From: JBFMHP01 sp040752855
GTDB taxonomy: Bacteria > Pseudomonadota > Gammaproteobacteria > RBG-16-57-12
Direction: 5' to 3'
Assembly: GCA_040752855.1 (NCBI GenBank)
Contig: JBFMHP010000021.1
Coordinates: 1-64,000, forward strand
Length of the DNA stretch: 64,000 bases
This document shows, piece by piece, positions 24,033 through 34,341 of this stretch. The translations under genes were made by a program, and so were the position numbers. The first letter of the stretch is position 1. Each line of letters begins with the position of its first letter. The notes beneath the pieces were generated by a model. It worked only from the letters and a program-made list of their open reading frames with translations, was not told the DNA's origin and searched no databases.

Positions 24033-24794
24033 CTAAGTGCGGATGCCGTAACCCTTGTTCAGCAGGCGCAGATTGAACAGAAACAGTCCGGCGATGAATG
24101 CCAGGATGATCAGGTACGACGTGACGATGTTGATGTCCGAGCTGCCCAGTATCCCGTAGCGAAACCCGTTGATCATGTACAGGATGGGATTGATCAGCGA
24201 AAGCTGTTGCCAAAATTCGGGCAGCATCTTGATGGTGTAGAAGATCCCGCCCAGATAGGTGAGCGGGGTGAGCACGAAGGTGGGGATGATGGAGATGTCA
24301 TCAAAGCTCTTGGCGAAGATGCCGTTGGTAAAGCCCGCCAGCGCGAACAGGACCGACGTCAGCACTACGATGCTCAGCGTGATGCCGTAGTGTTGGATTT
24401 CGAGATCGCTGAAATACAGCGACACCAGGGTGACCGCCAGGGCCACCACCAGGCCGCGCGCCACACCGCCGGCGACAAAGCCGAGCAGGATGATGTAATT
24501 GGGCGTGGGTGAGACCAGCATCTCCTCGATGTGGCGCTGATATTTGGCGCTGAAAAAAGACGACACCACGTTCGCGTAGGCGTTGGTGATCACCGCCATC
24601 AAGATCAGACCGGGCACGATGTAATCGATATAACGAAAGCCATCCATCTCGCCGATCTGCGAACCGATCAATTGTCCGAAGATGATGAAATACAGCGCGG
24701 TGGTGATCACCGGCGGCAGGATGGTTTGAATCCAGATGCGGATGAAGCGCAGATACTCTTTGACGACGATGGTCTTGAAGGCTTGGTAATACAT
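24033..24794 (-). CDS. yadH: ABC-2 type exporter permease (YadH type)
   Basis: 253 residues with six TM helices and the ABC-2 signature region (YLGGIFYTIKMLPEFWQQLSLINPILYMINGFRYG). It forms the membrane part of an exporter with the ATPase encoded 2 bp upstream. The YadGH substrate is not established. The gene ends 65 bp before the receiver gene start, which is in the same direction. Confidence 0.88.
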   Translation of the reverse strand: MYYQAFKTIVVKEYLRFIRIWIQTILPPVITTALYFIIFGQLIGSQIGEMDGFRYIDYIVPGLILMAVITNAYANVVSSFFSAKYQRHIEEMLVSPTPNYIILLGFVAGGVARGLVVALAVTLVSLYFSDLEIQHYGITLSIVVLTSVLFALAGFTNGIFAKSFDDISIIPTFVLTPLTYLGGIFYTIKMLPEFWQQLSLINPILYMINGFRYGILGSSDINIVTSYLIILAFIAGLFLFNLRLLNKGYGIRT

Positions 24795-24796
24795 GT

Positions 24797-25723
<927 letters not shown>

Positions 25724-25919
25724 GTGAAACTCGAACGGGTGCAAATGTGTCAGGCACTAGTCTATCAGACTTGGCTAAATCAGATGTTTACTTGGATCAG
25801 CGTGTCCGGTTCCGGAAAAAATCGAACTTGCTAACAAGGCCACATTGTTGAAAGCCATTTGTGATAAGATCTGCCTTTTTTCAGCCTCTGGCTGGCCTAA
25901 GTAAGTAAACGGGGGGAAT

Positions 25920-28106
25920 ATGAAATCCAGTCATTCTGGCGTTTCAGAGGGGCTGGTGTCTGAGCTTTCAGCACCACGTCGGATTCGCAACGAGATCATC
26001 TTCACTTGGGCGTGTCTCTGCGCCACCTTCATCGCCGTCGCGCTCGTCGTCTGGGAACAGTCCGGTATTATTGCCGCCGAAATCCAGCAGCGTGCTTGGG
26101 GCGGTCTGGTCCTGCACGGCCTGTTTCTCATGATCATCGCCGCATTGATCTACGGGGGGCTGCTCTATCAATTCACCCGCCTGGGTTACTTGCGTCGCCG
26201 TCTCGCCTTGGGCCCGGCGAGCGACGAGGAGCTGGCGGTCTTCTTCGAAGAAGACGCCCCCTCCCTGACCATCCTGGTGCCTTCCTACAAGGAAGACCGC
26301 AAGGTGGTGTTGCAGACCCTGCTGTCGGCGGCCTTGCAGGATTATCCCAAGCGGCGGGTCATGTTGTTGATCGATGATCCGCCAAGCCCCACGGCCTTGG
26401 CCGACTGTCAGCAGCTGGCCGCCGCGCGCGCCCTGCCGCAGGATATCCAAAAGATGTTTGCGCGGCCGCTGGCGGAGTTTGTGCAGGCGGAGCGCGGGTT
26501 CCTGAAGCGCGCCGCCGATTTTCAGATCGATGTGTCAGCCGAGGCCGCGCGTCTGGCCGATGCCTGGCGCGCCGCCGCGGCGTGGTTTGCCGCACAGGCG
26601 GAGGCGCACGCGGTGGAAGATCACACCGATCGTCTGTTCGTCGACCAGATCCTGCGCGCGCGCCGCGATGATTGCCTGCGCCGCGCCGAGGCTATCGCTG
26701 CGCGCAGCGACCTCAGTCTCAATGTCTTGGCGCGCGACTACCGCCGCCTGGCCAGCATGTTCGATGTCGAGATCGGCAGCTTCGAGCGCAAGCGCTATGT
26801 GAATCTGTCGCACGAGCCGAACAAGGCGATGAATCTCAACAGCTACATCGGCCTGGTCGGCGGACACTTCCGCGAATCTCAAACCGAACACGGCCGATTG
26901 TTGGAGAGCTGCGCGGCGCACAAGGCGCAGTGGTCCGTCCCGCAGACCGATTACTTCATCACCCTGGATGCCGACAGCCTGCTGCTGCCGGACTACGCCA
27001 TTCGCCTGATCCGCGAGATGGAACAGCCCGCTCACGCGCGCACGGCGGTGATGCAGACTCCCTACAGCGCCGTGCCGGGCGCACAGGGAAGTCTTGAGCG
27101 CATCGCCGGGGCGACCACCGACATCCAATACATCATCCATCAGGGCTTCACCCGCTTCAATGCGACTTACTGGGTGGGCGCCAACGCCCTGATCCGCGCC
27201 CGCGCCCTGCAGGATATCGTCACCACGAGCATGGAGCGCGGCTATCCGGTGCGCCGTTATATCCAGGACCGCACCGTGATCGAGGACACCGAGTCGAGCG
27301 TCGATCTGGCCTGTGTGGGCTGGGGTCTGTACAACTATCCGCAGCGCATGGCCTACAGCGCCACGCCGCCTGATTTTGGCTCGCTGATCATCCAGCGTCG
27401 GCGCTGGGCCAACGGCGGGCTGATCATCCTGCCGAAACTGCTGCGTTATCTCGCCAAGGCCCCGTTGGCGCGGCTGGCCGAGGGCTTTTTCCGGGTGCAC
27501 TATCTGATATCGATCGCCGCGGTCAATATCGGCCTGTTGCTGCTGCTCTCGCTGCCCTTTGGCGAGCAGATCAGCAGCATCTGGCTGCCGCTCACTGCGC
27601 TGCCGTATTTCGTCGCCTATGCGCGCGACTTGAGGCTGTGCGGTTATCGCCTGAGTGACCTGTTCCGCGTCTATGCCTTGAACCTGCTGCTGGTGCCGGT
27701 GAATCTCGGCGGGGTGTTCAAATCGCTGGAGCAGGCCATCACCGGCAAGCAGATTCCGTTTGGCCGCACGCCTAAGATCAAGGGCCGCACCGCTGCCGGC
27801 GCGCTATACATCCTCGCCGCCTACGCCTTGTGCCTGCAATGGGTGTTCGGTGCCATCATCACCTACACAAAGGGTTATGGGTTCTTGGCGGCCTTCGCCC
27901 TGATGAATGCGCTGTTCATGGCCTATGCCATCAAGACGTTCGTTGGCGTGGGCGAGAGCCGGGAAGATCTGTTGGCCGCCTGGCAGGCCATGCAGGCCCG
28001 CCGCGAGGCGAAGGCACTTGCCGCATCTCAGGCAGTCGTGGACAAACCCATTGCAAGTGTCGTGAGCGTCATTTCCAAGGTCGACGAGGTTTCGGAGGCC
28101 GCGTAA
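25920..28106 (+). CDS. Membrane glycosyltransferase family 2 (cellulose synthase-like)
   Basis: 728 residues. Two N-terminal TM helices (about 28-50 and 60-85), a cytosolic GT2 domain, and about six C-terminal TM helices. Catalytic features visible are the nucleotide-binding start LVPSYKEDR (about 120), DAD in FITLDADSLLLPD (about 345), ED in VIEDTESS (about 458) and QRRRW (about 493). It probably polymerises and translocates a polysaccharide. A helical insert (about 150-290) separates the first motif from DAD. It stands alone with GGGGGG before the ATG; no bcs or alg genes accompany it, so the product cannot be named. Confidence 0.82.
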   Translation: MKSSHSGVSEGLVSELSAPRRIRNEIIFTWACLCATFIAVALVVWEQSGIIAAEIQQRAWGGLVLHGLFLMIIAALIYGGLLYQFTRLGYLRRRLALGPASDEELAVFFEEDAPSLTILVPSYKEDRKVVLQTLLSAALQDYPKRRVMLLIDDPPSPTALADCQQLAAARALPQDIQKMFARPLAEFVQAERGFLKRAADFQIDVSAEAARLADAWRAAAAWFAAQAEAHAVEDHTDRLFVDQILRARRDDCLRRAEAIAARSDLSLNVLARDYRRLASMFDVEIGSFERKRYVNLSHEPNKAMNLNSYIGLVGGHFRESQTEHGRLLESCAAHKAQWSVPQTDYFITLDADSLLLPDYAIRLIREMEQPAHARTAVMQTPYSAVPGAQGSLERIAGATTDIQYIIHQGFTRFNATYWVGANALIRARALQDIVTTSMERGYPVRRYIQDRTVIEDTESSVDLACVGWGLYNYPQRMAYSATPPDFGSLIIQRRRWANGGLIILPKLLRYLAKAPLARLAEGFFRVHYLISIAAVNIGLLLLLSLPFGEQISSIWLPLTALPYFVAYARDLRLCGYRLSDLFRVYALNLLLVPVNLGGVFKSLEQAITGKQIPFGRTPKIKGRTAAGALYILAAYALCLQWVFGAIITYTKGYGFLAAFALMNALFMAYAIKTFVGVGESREDLLAAWQAMQARREAKALAASQAVVDKPIASVVSVISKVDEVSEAA

Positions 28107-28291
28107 TGCGGCCTCGTCTCGTTGTCCTGCCTCAAGACTCATCCCTTACGCCCACCCAACGGTTCCGCCCGCGTCGCCATCCGGGTTTTTTCTCGCCGCA
28201 GAAGTCAGCGCATATTCTTGTGATCTATACTGAATTTATGAGCTAGGCAGCGTCGCCTGCGGAAGATAGTGGTTGATGAGGAGACTCGGGA

Positions 28292-31024
28292 ATGAAGCGG
28301 TTAAAGAAGGCGTGCGTCTCACGGTCATTCTTTGCAGCGGTTCTTCGATTTTTCAGTCATGACAACCGGGGTGGAGTGCGACGACGCTGTTTTGCGGCGG
28401 CGGGAAGCACGCTGTTGCTGCTCTTAGGGGGAGTGCCGCTGCATGCGGCCACCGTGAGCGGGCTAGTCACCATCCCGGAGTCCGACATGGGCTGGACGTC
28501 GCCGTTGTCACAGGCGAAGGTCCGGGTCGAGGGGACTGACATCACGGCGGAGGTGGTGAATACCAGTGCCACCACGGGTACGTTCTCGTTGACTGATGTG
28601 CCGCGCGGCACGGTGACCTTGTTGTTCGAGGAGGGGGTGAATCCCTTTTACTACGACGCGCTGCTGGATGCCTTCACCCAAGCGTCGAAACGTACGGTGG
28701 TTGATGTCAATGCCGATACCATCAGCGGCGTGAGTTTTAGTTTTGTCTACCATTGGCGCGAACTGGCCGGGTATCCGCCCCCGTGGCAGACGCCGACAAT
28801 GTTTGGATGGAAAGCGCACTTTGTCAGCGAGCAGGTCGCCTTCATGATGTTTCGGCTCAGCACGACGCCCGAACGCATCGAACTTTACCGCACGCTTGAT
28901 CGCGGTGCGAACTGGAACATGATCGGTCAGTGGGAGTTTGATCAGACCCAATGGGATACTCGTACGTGGGCCTATCCGGCATGGTGGTTAGATTTTCACT
29001 TCCTCGATGCGGACCGCGGCGTCGTGCTTGCCGCAATCTCCTGCATCCCATGCGGCGCCTGTGGAGCGGGATATTTCCATACGGATGACGGGGGCCAGCA
29101 CTGGGGAACCACGGGATTGCCGCTGACCCCAACAGGGTATTCCATTAGTTATTCAGATTCGATGCGCTATGCGCGTATTGGTATGGATCATCTCATCGCG
29201 GCGGGTAGAGTCGGATGCGGTGTCCAGGGTTACAATGCTGGCGCGTACGATGCGATCTGGGAGAGCGCAGACGCCGGCGCGACCTGGACGCTCAATTGGT
29301 ATTCGGCGCGCGACGAATGGGGTACGTTCATCGGCGTGGACGCGGATTCAAGTGGGCGCGCCGTTGCCTATCGCAACGCCTTGGTTCAGGAATTCGTGCT
29401 GCGAGACGCCCAGGGCAAGTGGACGACGCGCGCAAATGGCGGCATCCACAACGAAAGCCGCGACGTGGCGATGGTCGGGGACAAGGCGTGGATCATCAGC
29501 GCCAACGGTACCCAGCCTAACGGGATGTACTGTAGCCTCGACGCCGGTCAGACATGGAACAAGGTCTCCGACGCCCTGCCTCAAGATTTCGACTTCACCA
29601 CGCAATTAAAGGGGTTCGCCCAAGCGGGTGGCCCGGCGGTTGTCACCTACGATGGCGGCGTGACCTGGCGTTACCAAGCAGCGGGCGGCGCGGGGCTGGG
29701 AGCGATGGACATCTGGGCCTTCGACCGCACACACGCCGCCTGGGCCGAGACAGGCTTTGGTGATCCGAACGGGAAGGCCCAGCTCTTCACCTACGCCGAA
29801 CCGGAGCAAGCGAATTTCGAGATCCTGGCGCAAGGCCAGTTCGCCGACGCCGATATCGTGCGCGGCACCACGAATGTCCCGATGGCCGCTTACCAGCTCT
29901 ACAACCAGGGGCCGGTGCCGATCAAGGTCAACACGCTCAAATTGCGCGCCGCGGGCACGGGCCAAGACGCGACGGATATCACCGCAGTCAAGCTGTGGTG
30001 GGACAAAAATGCCGATCACGCCGTGGATGCCGCTGATGTCTTGCTCGCCACGGGCGCATACATCGCGGATGAGGGGGACGTGGATCTCGCCATCGGTGCG
30101 GCCCATACGCTCGAGCAGTTCATCCCGCTCCATGTGTTGGTCACGTATGACCTCTCATCCGGCATCAAGAATCTCAAGACCTTCCGCCTGGCGCTGAGTC
30201 CGCCCGAGATAAGCGCAGTAACGGCCGATGCCGCCGCGCCCGTCACACCGAGCGCGCCCACTGGCTGGCTGCTCAACAGTCGCACCATTACCGTGCCGGC
30301 CTATGCCGATCTCGGCGTGGCAATGACGGCCACGCCGAGCCCGGTCACGTCGGGAAACAATCTGACGTATCAAATCACCGTAACCAATAATGGCCCGGAT
30401 GATGCCGCCGGGGTGACGCTCACCGATACCTTGCCAGCCGGAATAACCTTTGTGTCGGCCACGGCCAGTCAAGGCAGCTGCGCCCATGCCGCCGGCGTCA
30501 TTACGTGCTCGCTCGGCGCGCTCGCCAACGCGGCCAGCGCCACGGCCACCGTGGTGATCACGCCTGCGGCCGCCGGGACCCTCTCCAACACGGCGGTGGT
30601 GCGTGCCACGGAGATCGACGGCAACAACACCAACGATTCGATCGCCATCGATACGGTGGTCGCGGCGCCGTCTTCCGGCGGGGGCGGCGGAGGTGGTCCT
30701 TGCTTCATTGCCACGGCGGCGTATGGCAGCTATCTGGCGCCGGAGGTCGAGGTGCTGCGCGAGTTCCGTGATCAGCACTTGATGACCCATGCGGCGGGCC
30801 GTCGTTTCGTCGCGCTGTATTATCGCGTCTCACCCCCCATTGCCGATTACATCCGCGGCCACGAGCCGTTGCGCACCGTCACGCGTTGGACGCTCACGCC
30901 GGTTGTTTATGGTGTTAAGCATCCGCACGCAGTGCTGCTTGTGATGATCGGCGCGATCTCTCTACTGCTTGCTCGCGGGTGGAGTCGCCGGCAATCGAAA
31001 TCGGCTAAAGGGTCGTCGGTTTAA
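28292..31024 (+). CDS. Exported beta-propeller/DUF11 protein with CFI-box C-terminus
   Basis: 910 residues. A long basic n-region and hydrophobic segment (LLLLLGGVPLHA, about 50-62) form the signal. Asp-box/BNR-type units follow (TLDRGANW, TDDGGQHW, SADAGATW, SLDAGQTW, TYDGGVTW; about 205-465), suggesting a Ycf48-like propeller. Then a DUF11 repeat (about 670-780; NLTYQITVTNNGPDDAAGVTLTDTLPAG), a Gly-rich linker and the CFI-box CFIATAAYGSYLAPEV (about 805), ending in a TM helix (LLVMIGAISLLLA) and basic tail. The CFI-box is a recognised C-terminal domain of surface proteins. Function is unknown. Confidence 0.78.
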   Translation: MKRLKKACVSRSFFAAVLRFFSHDNRGGVRRRCFAAAGSTLLLLLGGVPLHAATVSGLVTIPESDMGWTSPLSQAKVRVEGTDITAEVVNTSATTGTFSLTDVPRGTVTLLFEEGVNPFYYDALLDAFTQASKRTVVDVNADTISGVSFSFVYHWRELAGYPPPWQTPTMFGWKAHFVSEQVAFMMFRLSTTPERIELYRTLDRGANWNMIGQWEFDQTQWDTRTWAYPAWWLDFHFLDADRGVVLAAISCIPCGACGAGYFHTDDGGQHWGTTGLPLTPTGYSISYSDSMRYARIGMDHLIAAGRVGCGVQGYNAGAYDAIWESADAGATWTLNWYSARDEWGTFIGVDADSSGRAVAYRNALVQEFVLRDAQGKWTTRANGGIHNESRDVAMVGDKAWIISANGTQPNGMYCSLDAGQTWNKVSDALPQDFDFTTQLKGFAQAGGPAVVTYDGGVTWRYQAAGGAGLGAMDIWAFDRTHAAWAETGFGDPNGKAQLFTYAEPEQANFEILAQGQFADADIVRGTTNVPMAAYQLYNQGPVPIKVNTLKLRAAGTGQDATDITAVKLWWDKNADHAVDAADVLLATGAYIADEGDVDLAIGAAHTLEQFIPLHVLVTYDLSSGIKNLKTFRLALSPPEISAVTADAAAPVTPSAPTGWLLNSRTITVPAYADLGVAMTATPSPVTSGNNLTYQITVTNNGPDDAAGVTLTDTLPAGITFVSATASQGSCAHAAGVITCSLGALANAASATATVVITPAAAGTLSNTAVVRATEIDGNNTNDSIAIDTVVAAPSSGGGGGGGPCFIATAAYGSYLAPEVEVLREFRDQHLMTHAAGRRFVALYYRVSPPIADYIRGHEPLRTVTRWTLTPVVYGVKHPHAVLLVMIGAISLLLARGWSRRQSKSAKGSSV

Positions 31025-31056
31025 AGAATAGAGGGTGCAAGGTGTGCGCTGGATGC

Positions 31057-32487
31057 TTATCCCTTCACGCACACCAACGGCTCCACCCGCGCCACCATCC
31101 GGGCCAGGCCGCTGCGGTCGGCGGCCTGAACCACAGCGCTGACGTCCTTGTAAGCCCCGGGGGCCTCTTCGGCCACGCCGCGCAAGCTGGGGCTGCGGAT
31201 CAGGATGCCGCGCCCGTGCAGCTCGTCGATCACTTGATGGCCGTGCCATTGCTTGGTCGCCGCGTGGCGACTCATGCTGCGTCCGGCGCCGTGGCAGGCG
31301 GAGCTGAAGGCCCGCTGCTCGCTCTCGGCGGTGCCGGCGAGGATGTACGAGGCGGTACCCATCGAGCCGCCGATCAGCACCGGCTGGCCGGCCTGGCGCA
31401 GCGGTTCGGGGACGGCGGGATTGCCCGGACCGAAGGCGCGCGTGGCGCCCTTGCGGTGCACATACAGCGGGCGTTTGACGCCGTCGATCTCGTGCTCCTC
31501 GAGTTTGCAGGTGTTGTGCGAGACATCGTAGAGCATAGTGAGCCGCGCCTCGGGCAGGATCATCTTGAATACCTGGCGGGTGAGGTGGGTGAGGATCTGC
31601 CGATTGGCCAGGGCACAGTTGATCGCCGCGCGCATCGCGCCGAGATAGGCCTTGCCGGTGTCGGACTTGAGCGGGGCGCAGGCCAGTTCGCGGTCGGGCA
31701 GTTCGATGCCGTGGCGGCTTGCTTCGATGGCCATTTGCTTGAGGTACTCGGTGCCGATCTGGTGCCCGAGGCCGCGCGAGCCGCAGTGGATGCTCACCAC
31801 GACATCGCCTTCCTCTAAGCCGTAGACCGCGGCGATGCGCGCGTCATAGATTTTCGTCACGACCTGCACCTCGAGGTAGTGATTGCCGGAGCCGAGCGTG
31901 CCCATCTCCTTGTGCTGGCGTTTCTTGGCCTGACCCGAGACGCGCGCGGGCTCCGCACCCATCATGCAGCCGCGCTCCTCGGTGCGCTCCAGATCGGCGG
32001 CGTCCCCATAGCCTTGTTCGAGCGCCCACTGTGCGCCGCCGCGCAACATGCGGTCCATCTCGGGCATGGACAGCGTGATGCTGCCGGTGCTGCCCAGGCC
32101 TGCCGGGATGTGGTGGTAGAGACTGTCGGCGAGGAGTTTCTGCACCGCCATGATGTCGGGCTTCTTCAACCCGGTGTGCAGGGTGCGCACGCCGCAGGAG
32201 ATATCGAAACCCACGCCGCCGGCGGAGATCACCCCGCCTTGGTCCGGATCGAAGGCCGCCACACCGCCGATGGGAAAGCCGTAGCCCCAGTGCGCATCCG
32301 GCATCGCATAGGAGGCCTGCACGATGCCGGGCAGGGTGGCGACATTGCTGGCCTGGAGGTAGACCTTCTCGTCCATCGCCTCGATCAACGGGCGATCGGC
32401 GTAGAGGATCGCCGGCACGCGCATCTTGCCGTGCGGCGGGATCATCCATTGGTAATCGTCGATTTGCTTGAGCTGTGAGATATCCAT
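31057..32487 (-). CDS. rtcB: RNA-splicing ligase RtcB
   Basis: 476 residues. It joins RNA 2',3'-cyclic phosphate or 3'-phosphate ends to 5'-OH ends using GTP and Mn2+. The conserved metal and guanylate-binding segments are visible: AMPDAHWGYGFPIGGVAAFD, GGVGFDISCGVRTL, LGSGNHYLEVQ, SIHCGSRGLGHQ, YDVSHNTCK and the His-containing GAGRSMSRHAA near the C-terminus. Archease is encoded just upstream. No rtcA or sigma-54 activator rtcR is adjacent. Confidence 0.95.
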   Translation of the reverse strand: MDISQLKQIDDYQWMIPPHGKMRVPAILYADRPLIEAMDEKVYLQASNVATLPGIVQASYAMPDAHWGYGFPIGGVAAFDPDQGGVISAGGVGFDISCGVRTLHTGLKKPDIMAVQKLLADSLYHHIPAGLGSTGSITLSMPEMDRMLRGGAQWALEQGYGDAADLERTEERGCMMGAEPARVSGQAKKRQHKEMGTLGSGNHYLEVQVVTKIYDARIAAVYGLEEGDVVVSIHCGSRGLGHQIGTEYLKQMAIEASRHGIELPDRELACAPLKSDTGKAYLGAMRAAINCALANRQILTHLTRQVFKMILPEARLTMLYDVSHNTCKLEEHEIDGVKRPLYVHRKGATRAFGPGNPAVPEPLRQAGQPVLIGGSMGTASYILAGTAESEQRAFSSACHGAGRSMSRHAATKQWHGHQVIDELHGRGILIRSPSLRGVAEEAPGAYKDVSAVVQAADRSGLARMVARVEPLVCVKG

Positions 32488-32497
32488 GAGGTCCTCG

Positions 32498-32917
32498 TCA
32501 AACGTCGATGACGCATTGGGCCAGCCAGTGCCGGTCGGCGGTCTGTGTCACGCGCAATTCGGTGAAGGTGGCGCCTTTGATCTCGACGGCGGGCTGGTGA
32601 CGCGCGATGTCCACCGCCTCGCCCCAGGCGCGGCCGTGCAATTGCTCGCCCTCGATGCTGACCTCGAAGCGCGAGAATAAAAACTTGCGCGTGGCCATCT
32701 CGAAGATCAGGGCATTGAGCCAGTCGACCAGCAGGAATTCCGCATCAGGCCCGGTGCATTCGATCGCAACCGGCTCGCGCGGCTGCACCGTACTGATGTC
32801 GGTGATCACGCCGGTCATCGCGGTGGCGGCCTGCTCGAAGGCCCCGGCGAGGGTGGTGGCGATACCGCGCACGCCGATATCGGCCTCGTGTTCGAAGTGT
32901 TCCCAGTGATCGGTCAT
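32498..32917 (-). CDS. Archease, RtcB activator
   Basis: 139 residues. Archease speeds guanylation and turnover of RtcB. Motifs include the N-terminal WEHFEHEADIGVRG, FLLVDWLNALIFEMATRKFLFSRFEV and the end AQCVIDV. It is 10 bp upstream of rtcB on the same strand, so the two form an operon. Confidence 0.93.
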   Translation of the reverse strand: MTDHWEHFEHEADIGVRGIATTLAGAFEQAATAMTGVITDISTVQPREPVAIECTGPDAEFLLVDWLNALIFEMATRKFLFSRFEVSIEGEQLHGRAWGEAVDIARHQPAVEIKGATFTELRVTQTADRHWLAQCVIDV

Positions 32918-32932
32918 GTCCCAATATTAGAT

Positions 32933-33006
32933 CGTAGGAGCCAGCCCTGCTGGCGAATCGTAGAAGCCGGCCCCGGCGGTTATCGCGAGCAGGGCTCGCT
33001 CCTACG
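32933..33006. repeat. REP-like inverted pair (GTAGGAGC type)
   Basis: CGTAGGAGCCAGCCCTGCTGG (32933-32953) faces GCGAGCAGGGCTCGCTCCTACG-type sequence at 32985-33006, so the pair can fold. GTAGGAGC-type REPs are widespread in Gammaproteobacteria. This family differs from those at 49606 and 51031. Confidence 0.65.
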
Positions 33007-33037
33007 CCTACGGACGCTGGCCCCTGCGATTGAAAAA

Positions 33038-33772
33038 TCAATCCACAAACGGCCCGTACTGAATGATCTCCTGACGATGCGGTATGCCATGGGCGAGCAT
33101 GAAGCGCGTCTCGCGCGTGCCCTTGAATTCTAGCTCAGAAATCTCCTCGAAGAAGGCCGCGCTGCCGGCGGTGAGGCGGTGTTCATTCACGCTCATCTCG
33201 CCGCTGACCACGTACACCAGGCCGCGATGGCCGCCGGGGATAGAGGCAGTGAAGGTCCTGCCCTGGCGCAGGGTGATGTCCTGATAACGCACCTCGGTTT
33301 GCAGCAAGATGGGCGAGCCGCCGTCGACGATGTGGCGCACCAGGCCGAAGTCGGTCAGATCCTCCGGGATGTCGGCGGCGTCGGCCTGTTCATAGCTCGG
33401 CTCGATGCCCTTGAGTTCCTTGGGCAGGTTGATCCAGAGCTGGATGCCCTCGGTCACGCCCGAGGCCCCCGGCATCTCGGAATGCACCAGGCCGCGTCCG
33501 GCGGTAAAGCGCTGCGCCCCGCCCGGGGTGACGGTCGAGCGATTGCCGAGGTTGTCCGCATGGCTGATCGCCCCGCGAAACAGATAGGTGATCGCCTCGA
33601 AGCCGCGATGCGGGTGATCGGGAAAGCCGTGGCCGGGTTGGATCTGGAAGTGATCGAACAACACGAACGGATCGTAGTTGCGGAAGCCGGCCAGCGGCAT
33701 CAGGCGTTTGACCTGGGCACCGGCGCCTTCTTCCATCGGGACGGCGGGGCGGATGTGCAGCGGTGAGTTCAT
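33038..33772 (-). CDS. Pirin family protein (cupin)
   Basis: 244 residues with two cupin domains. The metal ligands expected from human pirin and E. coli YhhW are present: DHPHRGFEA (two His, about 53-55) and HSEMPG (His and Glu, about 97-99). Bacterial pirins of this type can show quercetinase activity; the physiological role is open. It is followed on the same strand by the archease gene 120 bp away, across a REP pair. Confidence 0.9.
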   Translation of the reverse strand: MNSPLHIRPAVPMEEGAGAQVKRLMPLAGFRNYDPFVLFDHFQIQPGHGFPDHPHRGFEAITYLFRGAISHADNLGNRSTVTPGGAQRFTAGRGLVHSEMPGASGVTEGIQLWINLPKELKGIEPSYEQADAADIPEDLTDFGLVRHIVDGGSPILLQTEVRYQDITLRQGRTFTASIPGGHRGLVYVVSGEMSVNEHRLTAGSAAFFEEISELEFKGTRETRFMLAHGIPHRQEIIQYGPFVD

Positions 33773-33828
33773 GGTAGTATCTCGTCGTCGTAAATGTTCT
33801 AACTATAGATTAATCGGGTTTGCCTTCG

Positions 33829-34311
33829 ATGCAAAAAGTTCATGTGGCCCTGGCATGTCCCTGTGGTTCGGGAGGCGATTATGCAGACTGCTGTGGCCGC
33901 TATCACCAGGGCAGCGAGCAGGCGCCGACCACTGAGGCCCTGCTGCGCGCTCGTTATGCGGCGTTTGTACTGGGTGATGAGGATTACCTGCGCCACAGCT
34001 GGCACCCGGATTTTCACCCGAACGCACCGGTGACTGCGGGGCCGTCGATACACTGGCAAGGCCTGGAGGTGTTGAGCAAGGAGCAGGGCGAACCAGAAGA
34101 TGAAGAAGGCGTGATCGAATACATCGCCAGGTATTCGGCGAATGGCCGGCCGGGCCAGTTGCACGAGCGCGCCCGTTATCGCAAGGAAGAAGGGCGCTGG
34201 TATTACACTGATGGTGATATGCTCCCGCCGGTTACGACACCAAAGACCGGCCGCAACGACCCATGCCCCTGCGGGAGCGGGAAGAAGTTCAAAAAGTGTT
34301 GTGGTCAATAA
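33829..34311 (+). CDS. YchJ-family SEC-C motif protein
   Basis: 160 residues from ATG 33829. It has Cys-rich zinc-type motifs at both ends: CPCGSGGDYADCC at the N-terminus and CPCGSGKKFKKCCG (SEC-C) at the C-terminus, with the YchJ NTF2-like core between (RYAAFVLGDEDYLRHSWHPD). SEC-C motifs bind zinc and contact SecB or ribosomes in other proteins. Function of YchJ is not known. The next gene starts 30 bp downstream. Confidence 0.9.
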   Translation: MQKVHVALACPCGSGGDYADCCGRYHQGSEQAPTTEALLRARYAAFVLGDEDYLRHSWHPDFHPNAPVTAGPSIHWQGLEVLSKEQGEPEDEEGVIEYIARYSANGRPGQLHERARYRKEEGRWYYTDGDMLPPVTTPKTGRNDPCPCGSGKKFKKCCGQ

Positions 34312-34341
34312 TGAGACAAGTGAATCTGGAAAGAACTTACG

